Positions 26,165 to 35,297 of a DNA stretch of 64,000 nt are shown in pieces. Made by a program: the position numbers and the translations under genes. Numbering within the stretch: the first letter of the stretch is position 1; every line of letters starts with the position of its first letter. The stretch lies in the NCBI RefSeq assembly GCF_008727875.1, contig NZ_VTWS01000001.1, positions 930,001 through 994,000 of the forward strand, in the 5' to 3' direction. This stretch comes from Larkinella humicola. GTDB taxonomy: Bacteria > Bacteroidota > Bacteroidia > Cytophagales > Spirosomataceae. A model generated the notes under the pieces. It searched no databases and was not told the DNA's origin. It worked only from the letters and a program-made list of their open reading frames with translations.

Positions 26165-26494
26165 TTATCCCTCCAGTTGACTCTGGGTTTCGACCAGAAA
26201 TTTGCGGATTTCCTGCAAACGGCCGATCATCTGTTTAATTTCATTCTGACGCGAGGAGCGGGCTTTGAGGTGTTGCCTCGCCCCTTCCAGCGTCAGTTTT
26301 TTTTCTTCCACCAATTCCAGTATTTCCCGAAGATGTATGATGTCATCTTTGGTATAAATCCGGTCACCGGCGCGGTTTTTACGGGGCTTGAGCGTAGGAA
26401 ACTCTTTTTCGTAAAACCGTAATTTCGATATGTTCACCCCCAGCATGTCGGCCACCTCGCGAATGCCGTAATACCGTTTTGTTAACTCCTCCAT
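26165..26494 (-). CDS. MerR family transcriptional regulator
   Basis: 109 aa, ATG at 26494. The N-terminal winged helix is typical (YYGIREVADMLGVNISKLRF, then YEKEFPTLKPRKNRAGDRIY, residues 8-47), followed by a coiled-coil dimerisation helix (about 55-105, EILELVEEKKLTLEGARQHL). There is no effector domain with Cys ligands, as in the short MerR proteins common next to alaS-type genes in Bacteroidota. It is divergent from alaS over 105 bp; an interrupted dyad TTCCG-N7-CGGAA at 26504-26520 in that gap is a possible binding site. Confidence 0.88.
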   Translation of the reverse strand: MEELTKRYYGIREVADMLGVNISKLRFYEKEFPTLKPRKNRAGDRIYTKDDIIHLREILELVEEKKLTLEGARQHLKARSSRQNEIKQMIGRLQEIRKFLVETQSQLEG

Positions 26495-26537
26495 AGAACA
26501 AACTTCCGTTCAAACCGGAAGAAACACAAGTTTTCCG

Positions 26538-26545
26538 TAAATTTG
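26538..26545 (+). promoter_or_regulatory. Bacteroidota promoter -7 element for alaS
   Basis: TAAATTTG fits TAnnTTTG and lies 54 bp upstream of the alaS ATG. A -33 TTTG at the right distance is not evident. Confidence 0.45.
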
Positions 26546-26599
26546 CAAAACATTTCAATCCGTAGCCATCACAGGCGTGATGACTGACCACCAAGTACC

Positions 26600-29254
26600 A
26601 TGACTTCTTCCGAAATTCGCCAGCATTTTTTAGACTTTTTTCAAAGTAAAAACCACCTGATTGTTCAGTCGGCGCCCCTGGTGGCCAAAAACGACCCGAC
26701 GCTGATGTTCAACAACTCGGGCATGGCTCAATTTAAGGATTTTTTTCTGGGCAACGGAACACCGCCCGCCAAACGGGTCGCTGATACGCAGAAATGTCTG
26801 CGGGTTTCGGGGAAACACAATGACCTCGAAGATGTCGGTTTTGACACCTACCACCACACCATGTTCGAGATGCTGGGCAACTGGTCGTTTGGTGATTATT
26901 TCAAGAAAGAAGCCATTACCTGGGCGTGGGAACTACTGACGGAGGTCTACCAACTGCCGAAGGACCGGCTCTATGTTTCGGTTTTTGAAGGCGATACCAA
27001 AGACAACGTTCCGTTTGATCAGGAAGCCTGGGATTTGTGGAAACCGATTGTGGGTAAGGACCGGATTATTCTCGGAAACAAAAAAGATAATTTCTGGGAA
27101 ATGGGCGATACGGGGCCGTGTGGTCCGTGCTCCGAAATCCACGTCGATCTGCGGCCCCAGTCGGAGGTGGATCAGAAACCCGGTAAGGAACTGGTGAACG
27201 CCGATCACCCGCAGGTGGTGGAAATCTGGAACCTCGTTTTCATGCAGTTCAACCGCAAAGCCGACGGTTCGCTCGACCCGCTGCCCGCGCGGCATGTCGA
27301 CACCGGCATGGGTTTTGAGCGGCTTTGCATGGCGATTCAGGGCAAGTTGTCCAACTACGACACCGATGTGTTTACGCACACCATCAAGGTCATCGAAGAA
27401 CTGTCGGGCATTTCCTACAAAGGTTCGCAGCGCGATTATCCGGACGTAGCCATGCGTGTCATTGCCGACCACATCCGGGCGGTTTCGTTCGCCATTGCCG
27501 ACGGTCTGGTGCCGTCGAACGCGCGGGCGGGCTACGTCATCCGCCGGATTTTGCGCCGGGCCGTTCGCTACGGCTACTCGTACCTTGGTTTCACCGAACC
27601 GTTTATGACCAAACTCGTGCCGACACTGGCGATGCAGTTTGCCGACGTTTTCCCCGAATTGAATGCCCAGCGTGATTTTGTGGCAACCGTGATTCGGGAA
27701 GAAGAAGCCTCGTTTCTGCGAACCTTGGAAAATGGTTTGAAATTACTCGATAAAATCACCTCCGATCTGGCACAGTCGGGCGGGAAAGAAATCGACGGCG
27801 AGACGGTTTTTGAACTCAACGATACGTTCGGTTTCCCCTCCGATCTAACCGCTCTGATTGCTCGCGAGAAAGGGCTTTCCATCGACGAAGCCGGTTTTCA
27901 GAAAGCCCTTCAACAGCAGAAAGAACGCTCGCGCAAAGATGCGACTTCGGCAACCGGCGACTGGACGGAACTCACCGACATCGACGGCGTCGCGTTTGTC
28001 GGCTACGACCAGACCGAAGCCGAAGCCCGAATTGCCAAATACCGGAAAGTACAGAACAAACAAGGCACACAATACCAGATCGTGCTGGACCGGACGCCGT
28101 TCTACGCCGAATCCGGTGGTCAGATTGGCGATACCGGCAGCCTGGAACTGCGGGTGGGCGACGAAACCGTGTTGGTGCGCATCGCCGATACGAAAAAAGA
28201 AAACGACCTGATCATCCATATTTCCAACGACAAAAATCTGGAGGACATCCTGGATAATCATACGGCGGTTTTCGCCAAAATTGATACCCACCGTCGCGTC
28301 GCCATTGAAGACAACCACTCGGCTACGCACTTGCTTCATGCCGCCCTGCGTCAGGTGCTGGGCAAACACGTCGGGCAGAAAGGTTCGTACGTCGGGCCGG
28401 ATGCCTTGCGGTTTGACTTCTCCCACTTCGCCAAAGTGACGGATGCCGAACTGGGGGAAGTGGAGCGAATTGTGAATGAAAAAATCCGGGAGAATATTCC
28501 GTTGAACGAACGGCGCAATGTGCCCATCGACGAAGCCCGCAACCTCGGCGCGATGGCCTTGTTCGGTGAAAAATACGGCGACTTCGTGCGCGTCATTACC
28601 TTTGACCCGAACTATTCGGTCGAACTTTGTGGCGGAACCCACGTACCGGCAACGGGGCAAATCGGCCTCTTCAAGTTCACGTCCGAAGGTTCCGTTTCGA
28701 CCGGTATCCGACGCATCGAAGCCGTTACCGCCGAAAAGGCCCTAGCCCTTCTGAACGAGCAGCAAGCAACACTGGACCAGTTGAAAGAACTCCTGAAAGC
28801 GCCGAAAGATGTGCTGAAAGCCGTTCAAAACCTGATGGACGAACGCCATCAGCTACAGAAAAAAATTGAGGTGCTGGAAGCCGAGAAGCTCCAGAAAGTG
28901 AAAGCGGATCTGTTGACGAAAGTCTATTCGGCCAACGGGCATTTTGTCATTGTTGAACGCATTGAGGTTCCATCGGCGGATGCGCTGAAACAACTGGCCT
29001 ACGACCTGAAAGCGAAGCTGGACAACCTGGCGCTGGTGCTGGGTTCGGATATCAATGGAAAACCGCAACTGGCGGTGATGCTGCCCGATGACCTGATCAA
29101 AACCAAAAACCTCCACGCCGGGACGCTGGTGAAAGAACTGGCGAAGGAAATCCGCGGGGGTGGCGGTGGTCAGCCGTTCTTTGCCACCGCTGGCGGCACC
29201 GATGCCACCGGCCTCGACCGGGCACTGGCGAAGGGGCGGGAGCTTTTGCAATAG
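26600..29254 (+). CDS. alaS: Alanine-tRNA ligase
   Basis: 884 aa, full length. The class II catalytic core starts at once (MTSSEIRQHFLDFFQSKNH, with APLVAKNDPTLMFNNSGM about 25-42). The editing domain has the zinc ligands HSATH (573-577) and Cys677 in ELCGGTHV. A C-terminal DHHA1/C-Ala part ends with the glycine-rich RGGGGGQPFFATAGG. It charges tRNA-Ala and hydrolyses mischarged Ser/Gly-tRNA-Ala. It is divergent from the MerR-type gene. Confidence 0.97.
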   Translation: MTSSEIRQHFLDFFQSKNHLIVQSAPLVAKNDPTLMFNNSGMAQFKDFFLGNGTPPAKRVADTQKCLRVSGKHNDLEDVGFDTYHHTMFEMLGNWSFGDYFKKEAITWAWELLTEVYQLPKDRLYVSVFEGDTKDNVPFDQEAWDLWKPIVGKDRIILGNKKDNFWEMGDTGPCGPCSEIHVDLRPQSEVDQKPGKELVNADHPQVVEIWNLVFMQFNRKADGSLDPLPARHVDTGMGFERLCMAIQGKLSNYDTDVFTHTIKVIEELSGISYKGSQRDYPDVAMRVIADHIRAVSFAIADGLVPSNARAGYVIRRILRRAVRYGYSYLGFTEPFMTKLVPTLAMQFADVFPELNAQRDFVATVIREEEASFLRTLENGLKLLDKITSDLAQSGGKEIDGETVFELNDTFGFPSDLTALIAREKGLSIDEAGFQKALQQQKERSRKDATSATGDWTELTDIDGVAFVGYDQTEAEARIAKYRKVQNKQGTQYQIVLDRTPFYAESGGQIGDTGSLELRVGDETVLVRIADTKKENDLIIHISNDKNLEDILDNHTAVFAKIDTHRRVAIEDNHSATHLLHAALRQVLGKHVGQKGSYVGPDALRFDFSHFAKVTDAELGEVERIVNEKIRENIPLNERRNVPIDEARNLGAMALFGEKYGDFVRVITFDPNYSVELCGGTHVPATGQIGLFKFTSEGSVSTGIRRIEAVTAEKALALLNEQQATLDQLKELLKAPKDVLKAVQNLMDERHQLQKKIEVLEAEKLQKVKADLLTKVYSANGHFVIVERIEVPSADALKQLAYDLKAKLDNLALVLGSDINGKPQLAVMLPDDLIKTKNLHAGTLVKELAKEIRGGGGGQPFFATAGGTDATGLDRALAKGRELLQ

Positions 29255-29263
29255 AAGTTAAAA

Positions 29264-29364
29264 AAGGAATTTCAAATAATAAATGATGAATGTTAAATGT
29301 AGAAGTGCTGAATTGCCAACTCCTTTTACATTTAACGTTCATCATTTTACATTTAAAATTCCCT
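29264..29364. repeat. AATGNNN heptad hairpin after alaS
   Basis: The left arm contains AATAATA-AATGATG-AATGTTA-AATGTAG (29275-29302). The right arm (29320-29364) is its complement with about six mismatches over 44 bp. It separates the convergent alaS and 91-aa gene and resembles the repeat at 19043 in wording (AATGTAAAATGATGAA). Confidence 0.75.
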
Positions 29365-29366
29365 TA

Positions 29367-29642
29367 TTACCCCTCCTTCGTTTCCTTCTCTTCCTCCAAC
29401 GGAGTATGTTCTGACCCCAGCACCGGCCCCAGATACGAATGCTGCCAATCTTCGACCTGCTCCGGGGTTTTTAATTCATCCATTTCAACAACCCGGTGTT
29501 TCAGGTGCGGGTATTGGGCATCCAAATCCTGTTCAATGAGCGCGACGTCGGGTGACGCATCAAATTTCATCGGTACTGTGGTGGGCGTTTCAACGCCCCG
29601 CTCATCGACGGCGATGACGCGAACTACAAACATCTTTTCCAT
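29367..29642 (-). CDS. Conserved hypothetical protein (91 aa)
   Basis: ATG at 29642 (MEKMFVVRVIAVDERGVETP). Small, acidic, no signal or membrane segment. The C-terminal third is charged and Glu-rich (GSEHTPLEEEKETKEG). No known domain. It faces alaS across a hairpin and diverges from the TPR gene. Its extent is supported by the hairpin abutting its stop and by ordinary codon use. Confidence 0.6.
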   Translation of the reverse strand: MEKMFVVRVIAVDERGVETPTTVPMKFDASPDVALIEQDLDAQYPHLKHRVVEMDELKTPEQVEDWQHSYLGPVLGSEHTPLEEEKETKEG

Positions 29643-29820
29643 AGGGTTGAATCTGGTTTTCTATTAAACTATTCCCGTGCGCAAAAGTTAGCCGCTCCGG
29701 CTTGCCTTTTCGTAAACGGTTGACATCCCAATTAATAAATTGCTATTTTTACGTACACCCCGGACGGGTATCCGCATTTTACCTATCAACGGGACGCCCA
29801 TACGATCTGCCAACACGATC

Positions 29821-31515
29821 ATGAAACGACTCTATACCTACACCTTCCTCCCGCTCCTGCTGATCGCGTTGCTGGTGGGTGAATACTCCCAAACCCAAAA
29901 GTCGTCCGTACCGACACAAACGCTGACGGTTCGCGAAGTCCCCTACGCCCCCATTTGCGGGATGGCGAACATCGGCGGGATCCCCAATTCGTTGCTGCAA
30001 CAATCCGTGGCTTTACGGCCGAATGTCGGTCAATTCGCGACGCCGACGTCGACCAAAATCCCGAAGGCACAGGCGTATTTTGAGCAGGGCATGGCGTACC
30101 TGCACGGGTATGCGCTGGTCGAAGCCGCCCGGTCGTTTCACGAAGCATTGAAATTCGATTCGACATTCGTGATGGCGCACGTGGGTCTGAGCCGTCTCTA
30201 TATCCAACTGGAAGACAACAAAGCCGCTTTAAAAGCCGCCGAAACCGCCAAATCGTTCTCGAAATTTGCTTCGGAACGCGAAAAAGCCCACATCGATCTG
30301 CGGTTTGCGCAGTTGAAAGCCGTCGATTCCCTGAGCAATCAAAAGCTGCTGAACGAGTATCGAACGAAAGTCAACGGAGCCGTCAAGCGCTACCCGACCG
30401 ATCCAGAACTGTGGTTGCTGTCCGGCAACTCCTACGAAAAATTTGCCACCGGCCGGGGTCAGGGTTCCTCGACGGGCAGTATCGCTATCTATGAGAAAAT
30501 CCTCCAGTTTGCGCCCGAACATCCGGCGGCTCACCACTATCTGATTCACGCCTACGAAGGCATGGGCGACTATACCGAGGCCCTGAAACACGGCAAAGCC
30601 TACGCGCGGCTGGCGCCAAATCTGGCCCATGCCCTCCACATGTACGCCCACGACCTGATGAAAACCGGAGATGTGGATAGTGCCATCGCGGAAATGAAAC
30701 AGACGGATGCCATCGAACGCGGCCTGTATACCAGCGAAAAATACGACCCGATGTACGACTGGCACCACATTCACAACATCTCGCTGCTGGCACTTTGTTA
30801 CCAGTACCAGGGCCGGATTCAGGAAGCGGAACAATTGGTGAAGGAGCGGTTTGAGATCAAACGACCGATCAATCTGGAGCGGACCTTTTACAACAAAATG
30901 GGTTACCCAACCCTGCTGATTACGCAAAACCGGGATGAGGAAGCCCGGCCCATCGCCGAGGAAATGACGAAAGGCAAAACCCCGGGCGAACGCGTAATCG
31001 GACACTATTTACTGGGCATGATCGCCCTGAAAAAGAACCAGATCGAATCGGCGCGGGCGTCGCTGAAACAGTCGCAAACCGAGTTGGTAGAAGCCAAAAA
31101 CATTGCCCACACCGACTGGCTGAATGCCTGGCTCGATCCCCATCCCAAGTTCCTGGCGTCCCTGATTGCTTTGCATGACCCCGCAGCCCGGGAGAAAGGA
31201 CTGGCCGACATCCGCAAGTTTCAGGCCAGCGCCCGCGACCAAACCGGCCCCGATCCGTGGATTGAAGCCCTTTTCCAACTGGAAATGATCGCCCAGGTGG
31301 CCGCCCAACTGAAACTAACTGATTTCGCTGAAGAAGCCACGAAGGTGCTGGCCGAACATGATCCGTATTATCCGGGCACCCATTTTGCCCTCGCCCGGGT
31401 GGCCGAACTGAAAGGCGACAAAGCCACCGCCGAACGCGAACGCCAACTGGCCCGGCAAGGCTGGTCGAAAGCGGATGCAGTATTTTTAGCGCAAAATTTT
31501 CCGAAAAAGAAATAA
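29821..31515 (+). CDS. TPR-repeat protein, exported
   Basis: 564 aa from the ATG at 29821 (MKRLYTYTFLPLLLIALLVG). The upstream frame to 29740 has no support. An N-terminal hydrophobic signal or anchor (8-22) is followed by tetratricopeptide repeats: PKAQAYFEQGMAYLHGYALVE with AARSFHEALKFDSTFVMAHV (about 80-125), then several degenerate units over the remaining length (e.g. AYEGMGDYTEALKHGKAYA, about 240-258). It is probably a periplasmic scaffold. speD starts 21 bp after its stop, so it may head the polyamine-like operon, but such linkage is only positional. Confidence 0.8.
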   Translation: MKRLYTYTFLPLLLIALLVGEYSQTQKSSVPTQTLTVREVPYAPICGMANIGGIPNSLLQQSVALRPNVGQFATPTSTKIPKAQAYFEQGMAYLHGYALVEAARSFHEALKFDSTFVMAHVGLSRLYIQLEDNKAALKAAETAKSFSKFASEREKAHIDLRFAQLKAVDSLSNQKLLNEYRTKVNGAVKRYPTDPELWLLSGNSYEKFATGRGQGSSTGSIAIYEKILQFAPEHPAAHHYLIHAYEGMGDYTEALKHGKAYARLAPNLAHALHMYAHDLMKTGDVDSAIAEMKQTDAIERGLYTSEKYDPMYDWHHIHNISLLALCYQYQGRIQEAEQLVKERFEIKRPINLERTFYNKMGYPTLLITQNRDEEARPIAEEMTKGKTPGERVIGHYLLGMIALKKNQIESARASLKQSQTELVEAKNIAHTDWLNAWLDPHPKFLASLIALHDPAAREKGLADIRKFQASARDQTGPDPWIEALFQLEMIAQVAAQLKLTDFAEEATKVLAEHDPYYPGTHFALARVAELKGDKATAERERQLARQGWSKADAVFLAQNFPKKK

Positions 31516-31536
31516 CAAAATTTTATCTTGCGGGCC

Positions 31537-31893
31537 ATGAATGCCTATCGCCCCGGCCTGCACATCCTGTCGACCTTTGAAGCTCCGTTGTCTGCTCTCA
31601 CGGACGTTGGGCGGTGTCGCACGGGCTTCGACCAGCTGATTCAGGAACTGGAACTGGCCAAGGTCGGCGAGGTGTACTATTCGTTTCCCAATGGCGGTTT
31701 TACGGCGGTTCTCTGCCTGACCGAATCGCACGTGTCGATTCATACCTGGCCCGAAAACGGGCTGGCGACGTTCGACGTTTTCCTGTCCAATTTTCAACGC
31801 GATAACAGCCCGAAAGTCCGACGGTTTTATGAAGAATCCCTGCGTCTGTTCGGGGCTACGGCGGTTTTAAACGAACAGGAAATCATCCGCTGA
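31537..31893 (+). CDS. speD: S-adenosylmethionine decarboxylase proenzyme (short prokaryotic type)
   Basis: 118 aa from the ATG at 31537. The key motif is ESHVSIHTWPE, whose Ser is the self-cleavage site that becomes the pyruvoyl cofactor; upstream GGFTAVLCLTESH fits the class 1B enzyme. It makes decarboxylated SAM, the aminopropyl donor for spermidine synthesis. The C-terminus (SLRLFGATAVLNEQEIIR) is normal. DUF4178 starts 14 bp downstream, and a spermidine-synthase-like gene follows in the same run, so donor and transferase are supplied together. Confidence 0.92.
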   Translation: MNAYRPGLHILSTFEAPLSALTDVGRCRTGFDQLIQELELAKVGEVYYSFPNGGFTAVLCLTESHVSIHTWPENGLATFDVFLSNFQRDNSPKVRRFYEESLRLFGATAVLNEQEIIR

Positions 31894-31907
31894 CGCTGTC
31901 CGAAACC

Positions 31908-33182
31908 ATGCCCACCGACCCATCCTTTTCTCCCACCGCGTTCAACTGTCCCCACTGCCAGGCCCCGGTTCCGGGCTATGACCTCTCCGAGAGTTCGTAT
32001 TTCTGCTGCGGCCAGTGCTACACCTATTTTCTGTATGGCGATACCGGCCCGCAACGCATCATCATGGCCTTTCCGCCCATGCCCACCCCGCCCGCCCTGC
32101 CGCTCGGGGCCGAAGGGTACATCGACAGCAAATGGGTTCGGGTGACGGGCTACCTACGCAAGCGGGAAATCCAGTACGAAGAAAGCTGGATGGAATACGT
32201 CCTGATGACCAAAGAAGGTCCGCACCAGATGCTGGCCGAATTCAGGGGTCACTGGATGCTGGTTCGGTCGGTGGACGAAACCTATACCGAAAAGCAAAAC
32301 GCTAAAGTCTCGGATCAGGACCGCGAATACGCCCTGTACAACCGCTACAACTGCCTCATTCTGAACGCTGTTGGTGAGTTTTACTGGAACATTGTTGATG
32401 ATACGGAACTGACCATTTCGGAGTATATTCACCCGCCCTATCTGGTCAGCCGGGAAGCCAGCAGCCAGAAAACCGAGTGCTACAAGGCTGAATACAAAAC
32501 GCCACAGGACATTTCGAAAGCCTTCGGACTGGCCGATGCGGCTTTACCGAATCCCGTTGGCGTTGGGGCTATCCAGCCCAATCCGGCGGTCGAAAAACGG
32601 GAACCAGCGATCTGGTTGACGACCCGGCTGGCGTTGCTGATCGTAGCTGTTCAGGTGCTTTTTTACTTCCTGAAACCGCAGAAAACCCTTCTCAATCAGG
32701 AGTTTACCTGGAACTCGGATTCGACGGTGCAAAGCCGTGCCCAACCCATCGTATCGCCCTCGTTCGACATCGACGGCCCGGCGGCTGTGGCGATTCAGTT
32801 AAAGGTGAATGTCGACAACAACTGGCTTGAATTACCGGTCAGTCTGATTAACGAAAGCACCAACCAATCCTACGAGTTTACGCGCATTGTTGAATATTAC
32901 CACGGTGTTGAATACGGCGAAAGCTGGCAGGAAGGGGCGCAGGACGACGAAGCCATTTTGTCACGCATTCCGTCCGGGCGCTATCACCTCAACCTATATC
33001 CGTCGTCCGAAGGGAAAAACCGGGTTGTTTTCCAGCTTAAAGTGATTCAAAATCCGATTCTGTATTCCAACCTGTTTATCATGCTGGCCCTGCTGGCGAT
33101 TTACCCGATCATCCTGTTTTTTCAGCGCAATCTGTTCGAACAGAAACGCTGGGCCGAGAGTGATTTTGGACCGACGGGTTAG
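31908..33182 (+). CDS. DUF4178 membrane protein with N-terminal zinc ribbon
   Basis: 424 aa. A zinc-ribbon-like element (Cys14, Cys17, Cys33/34, Cys37) opens the protein. A DUF4178 domain (about 65-195) follows with GYIDSKWVRVTGYLRKREIQ, SWMEYVLM and NAVGEFYWNIVDD. Two membrane spans (about 237-256 and 388-405) enclose a roughly 130-aa loop, probably periplasmic, with a DIDGPAAVAIQLKVNVDNNW beta-rich start. DUF4178 has no known biochemical activity. It recurs with DUF350 and SAM-decarboxylase/spermidine-synthase genes in many bacteria (from memory). Confidence 0.85.
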   Translation: MPTDPSFSPTAFNCPHCQAPVPGYDLSESSYFCCGQCYTYFLYGDTGPQRIIMAFPPMPTPPALPLGAEGYIDSKWVRVTGYLRKREIQYEESWMEYVLMTKEGPHQMLAEFRGHWMLVRSVDETYTEKQNAKVSDQDREYALYNRYNCLILNAVGEFYWNIVDDTELTISEYIHPPYLVSREASSQKTECYKAEYKTPQDISKAFGLADAALPNPVGVGAIQPNPAVEKREPAIWLTTRLALLIVAVQVLFYFLKPQKTLLNQEFTWNSDSTVQSRAQPIVSPSFDIDGPAAVAIQLKVNVDNNWLELPVSLINESTNQSYEFTRIVEYYHGVEYGESWQEGAQDDEAILSRIPSGRYHLNLYPSSEGKNRVVFQLKVIQNPILYSNLFIMLALLAIYPIILFFQRNLFEQKRWAESDFGPTG

Positions 33183-33193
33183 TTTCAATCCGG

Positions 33194-33302
33194 TTTTGCC
33201 CCTAAATCCCGAAGCGTCGGCCCGGCTTGAAGGGGACTTTTGCACCTAGATTATTTAAGTCCCCTTTAGGCCGGGCTGACGCTTCGGGATTTAAGGGCAA
33301 AA
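33194..33302. repeat. Palindromic repeat, CCCCTAAATCC family (long-stem form)
   Basis: 46-nt arms (33194-33239 and 33257-33302) with 4 mismatches and a 17-nt loop. The arms contain the extra GAAGCGTCGGCCCGGC block not present in the short-stem copies. It sits inside the polyamine-like run, between the DUF4178 gene and the 63-aa peptide gene, where it could reduce transcription of the distal genes or stabilise the upstream mRNA. Confidence 0.85.
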
Positions 33303-33361
33303 CACGAGAACCACAACATACTATCCGAACATAAAAAAACCTTTTTGTCAATGTAACCATC

Positions 33362-33553
33362 ATGAAAAACCTCGCTAAAATCAAATTCCTGGTACTGGCG
33401 GGTGGTTTGCTCCTGGCCGGCTTCACCTGGGCCGGGATGTCGGGCAGCCGGTTGCTGGGCGACGATCTGGAAAGTGTCGACAAACTCGACAACTACAAAA
33501 ACGGATCGGGAGGGCGGCATTCGGGCCGACGCAGTTATTTTTACCACAAATAA
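33362..33553 (+). CDS. Small exported or membrane-anchored peptide (63 aa)
   Basis: ATG at 33362. A basic start (MKNLAKIK), a hydrophobic segment about 8-24 (FLVLAGGLLLAGFTWAG), then a 38-residue polar tail with an acidic middle (LGDDLESVDKLDNYK) and a Gly/Arg/His/Tyr-rich end (GSGGRHSGRRSYFYHK). No homologous family recognised. It lies 12 bp before the DUF350 gene inside the operon, so it is very probably a real gene. Whether it is a partner, chaperone or substrate of the system is unknown. Confidence 0.65.
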   Translation: MKNLAKIKFLVLAGGLLLAGFTWAGMSGSRLLGDDLESVDKLDNYKNGSGGRHSGRRSYFYHK

Positions 33554-33565
33554 ACCCTGTTTCTC

Positions 33566-33781
33566 ATGGACTTGTCTACGCTGAAGTACATCATTCCCTC
33601 CGTCGTTTATTCGTTTGTCGGTATCCTGATTCTGGTCATCAGTTTCGTCATTATCGAGAAAATTGCCCCCGAAAACCTCTGGAAAAAGATTGTCGATGAA
33701 GAAAACGTCGCGCTTTCCATTCTGGCAGCCGCTTTCATGATTGCGGTGGCGATTATCATCAGTTCCGCCATCCATGAGTAA
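33566..33781 (+). CDS. DUF350 family membrane protein
   Basis: 71 aa with two spans: about 9-27 (IPSVVYSFVGILILVISFV) and about 48-66 (LSILAAAFMIAVAIIISSA), separated by a charged loop KIAPENLWKKIVDEENV. This is a single DUF350 unit (YjfL type, where two units are often fused). It overlaps the next gene by 8 bp. DUF350 proteins often accompany PspA, DUF4178 or polyamine-modifying enzymes; their molecular role is unknown. Confidence 0.85.
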   Translation: MDLSTLKYIIPSVVYSFVGILILVISFVIIEKIAPENLWKKIVDEENVALSILAAAFMIAVAIIISSAIHE

Positions 33782-35297
33782 CCCGGATAACCGACACCGG
33801 CACCTGTTGTTGTTGCTGTCGGTTTTTGTGATTGCGACCTGCGGACTTATCTACGAATTGGTGGCCGGAACGCTGGCGAGCTACCTCCTGGGCGATTCGG
33901 TAACACAGTTTTCGACCATCATCGGCGTTTATCTGTTTTCGATGGGCATCGGTTCGTGGCTGTCCAAATACCTCGACGGTAATCTATTGAAGTGGTTCAT
34001 CCGCATCGAAATTCTGGTCGGCATTGTGGGCGGTGGCAGTGCTCCCCTGCTCTTTGTGTTGTTCGAATACGCGGCTTCGTTCCGGTTGGTTCTGTATTCG
34101 CTGGTGAGTTTGACCGGGATTCTGGTGGGGCTGGAAATTCCGCTGCTGATGCGGATTCTGGAGAACCAGCTCGCCTTCAAAGACCTGGTTTCCAGAGTTT
34201 TTACCTTTGATTACATTGGGGCCTTGCTCGCTTCGCTGATCTTCCCGCTTGTTCTCGTTCCCTACCTCGGCCTCATCCGGACGTCCCTGTTTTTTGGATT
34301 GATGAACGTCGCCGTCGCCTGGTTTCTGCTGCACCAGTTTCCCGAAACCAAACCGTATCGCCGGTCGCTGGTCACGGCCATTCTCCTCTCCTCATTTCTG
34401 CTGATCGGCGGTTTTGTTTACGCCGAACAGATCATGACCTACACCGAAAATCTGACGTTTCAGGACAAGGTAATTTACAGCAAAAGCACGTCGTACCAGC
34501 GCATCGTGCTGACGGCCAACAACCGCGAGTTACGGCTTTTCCTCAACGGCAACCTCCAGTTCAGTTCGGCGGATGAATACCGCTACCACGAAGCGCTCGT
34601 TCACCCGGCTTTGCAGGCCCTTCCGAAAGCCAGCCGGGTGCTGGTGTTGGGCGGAGGAGATGGTCTGGCGGTTCGGGAAATCCTGAAATACCCGCACATC
34701 CAATCTATTACACTCGTCGACCTTGATCCGGGCATGACGGATCTTTTTCGCCGGAATGAGGTACTCCTTAAACTGAATAACCGTTCCTTACTTTCGCCCA
34801 AAGTACAGATTATCAATACCGATGCTTACAATTTCGTCCGGCAGGACACCGCCCGTTACGACCTGATTGTCATTGATTTTCCCGATCCATCGAATTACTC
34901 AATTGGTAAACTCTACAGCACGTCCTTCTACCAGGAACTCAACCGCCTGATTCAACCGGGTGGTCTGGCTGTGGTGCAATCGACCTCTCCCTACATTGCC
35001 CGGCAGTCGTTCTGGTGCATTCGAAACACGATTGCTGCCACCGGTTTTCAGACCATTCCCTACCACGCTTATGTGCCCTCGTTTGGCGAATGGGGTTTTA
35101 TTCTGCTGTTGCGAAACCACCACTGGCGGGGTGAAGGGCCGTTGCCGAAGGGACTCCGGTTTGTCAATGCGCGAACCATCCACGACATGCTGAATTTTCC
35201 GCCCGACATGGCCGAGGTTCCGACCGAAATCAACAAGCTCAACAACCAGGTGCTGGTGCATTATTTCGAAGATGACTGGACGCCCTACGCCCACTGA
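33774..35297 (+). CDS. speE: Membrane-anchored polyamine aminopropyltransferase (spermidine-synthase-like)
   Basis: 507 aa from the ATG at 33774; the start overlaps the DUF350 stop. The N-terminal half (about 8-215) holds seven hydrophobic segments. The C-terminal half is a class I SAM-type transferase with GGGDG (293-297), TLVDLDPGMTDLF, and the catalytic IDFPDPSNYSIGKLYS (Asp368/Asp371) typical of spermidine synthases. It should move the aminopropyl group of decarboxylated SAM to an amine acceptor at the membrane. The acceptor may not be putrescine (inference). Confidence 0.87.
   Translation: MSNPDNRHRHLLLLLSVFVIATCGLIYELVAGTLASYLLGDSVTQFSTIIGVYLFSMGIGSWLSKYLDGNLLKWFIRIEILVGIVGGGSAPLLFVLFEYAASFRLVLYSLVSLTGILVGLEIPLLMRILENQLAFKDLVSRVFTFDYIGALLASLIFPLVLVPYLGLIRTSLFFGLMNVAVAWFLLHQFPETKPYRRSLVTAILLSSFLLIGGFVYAEQIMTYTENLTFQDKVIYSKSTSYQRIVLTANNRELRLFLNGNLQFSSADEYRYHEALVHPALQALPKASRVLVLGGGDGLAVREILKYPHIQSITLVDLDPGMTDLFRRNEVLLKLNNRSLLSPKVQIINTDAYNFVRQDTARYDLIVIDFPDPSNYSIGKLYSTSFYQELNRLIQPGGLAVVQSTSPYIARQSFWCIRNTIAATGFQTIPYHAYVPSFGEWGFILLLRNHHWRGEGPLPKGLRFVNARTIHDMLNFPPDMAEVPTEINKLNNQVLVHYFEDDWTPYAH

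Noticed and set aside
27845-28660. 271-codon minus-strand frame
   Set aside because: Antisense to alaS, with no domain and no promoter.
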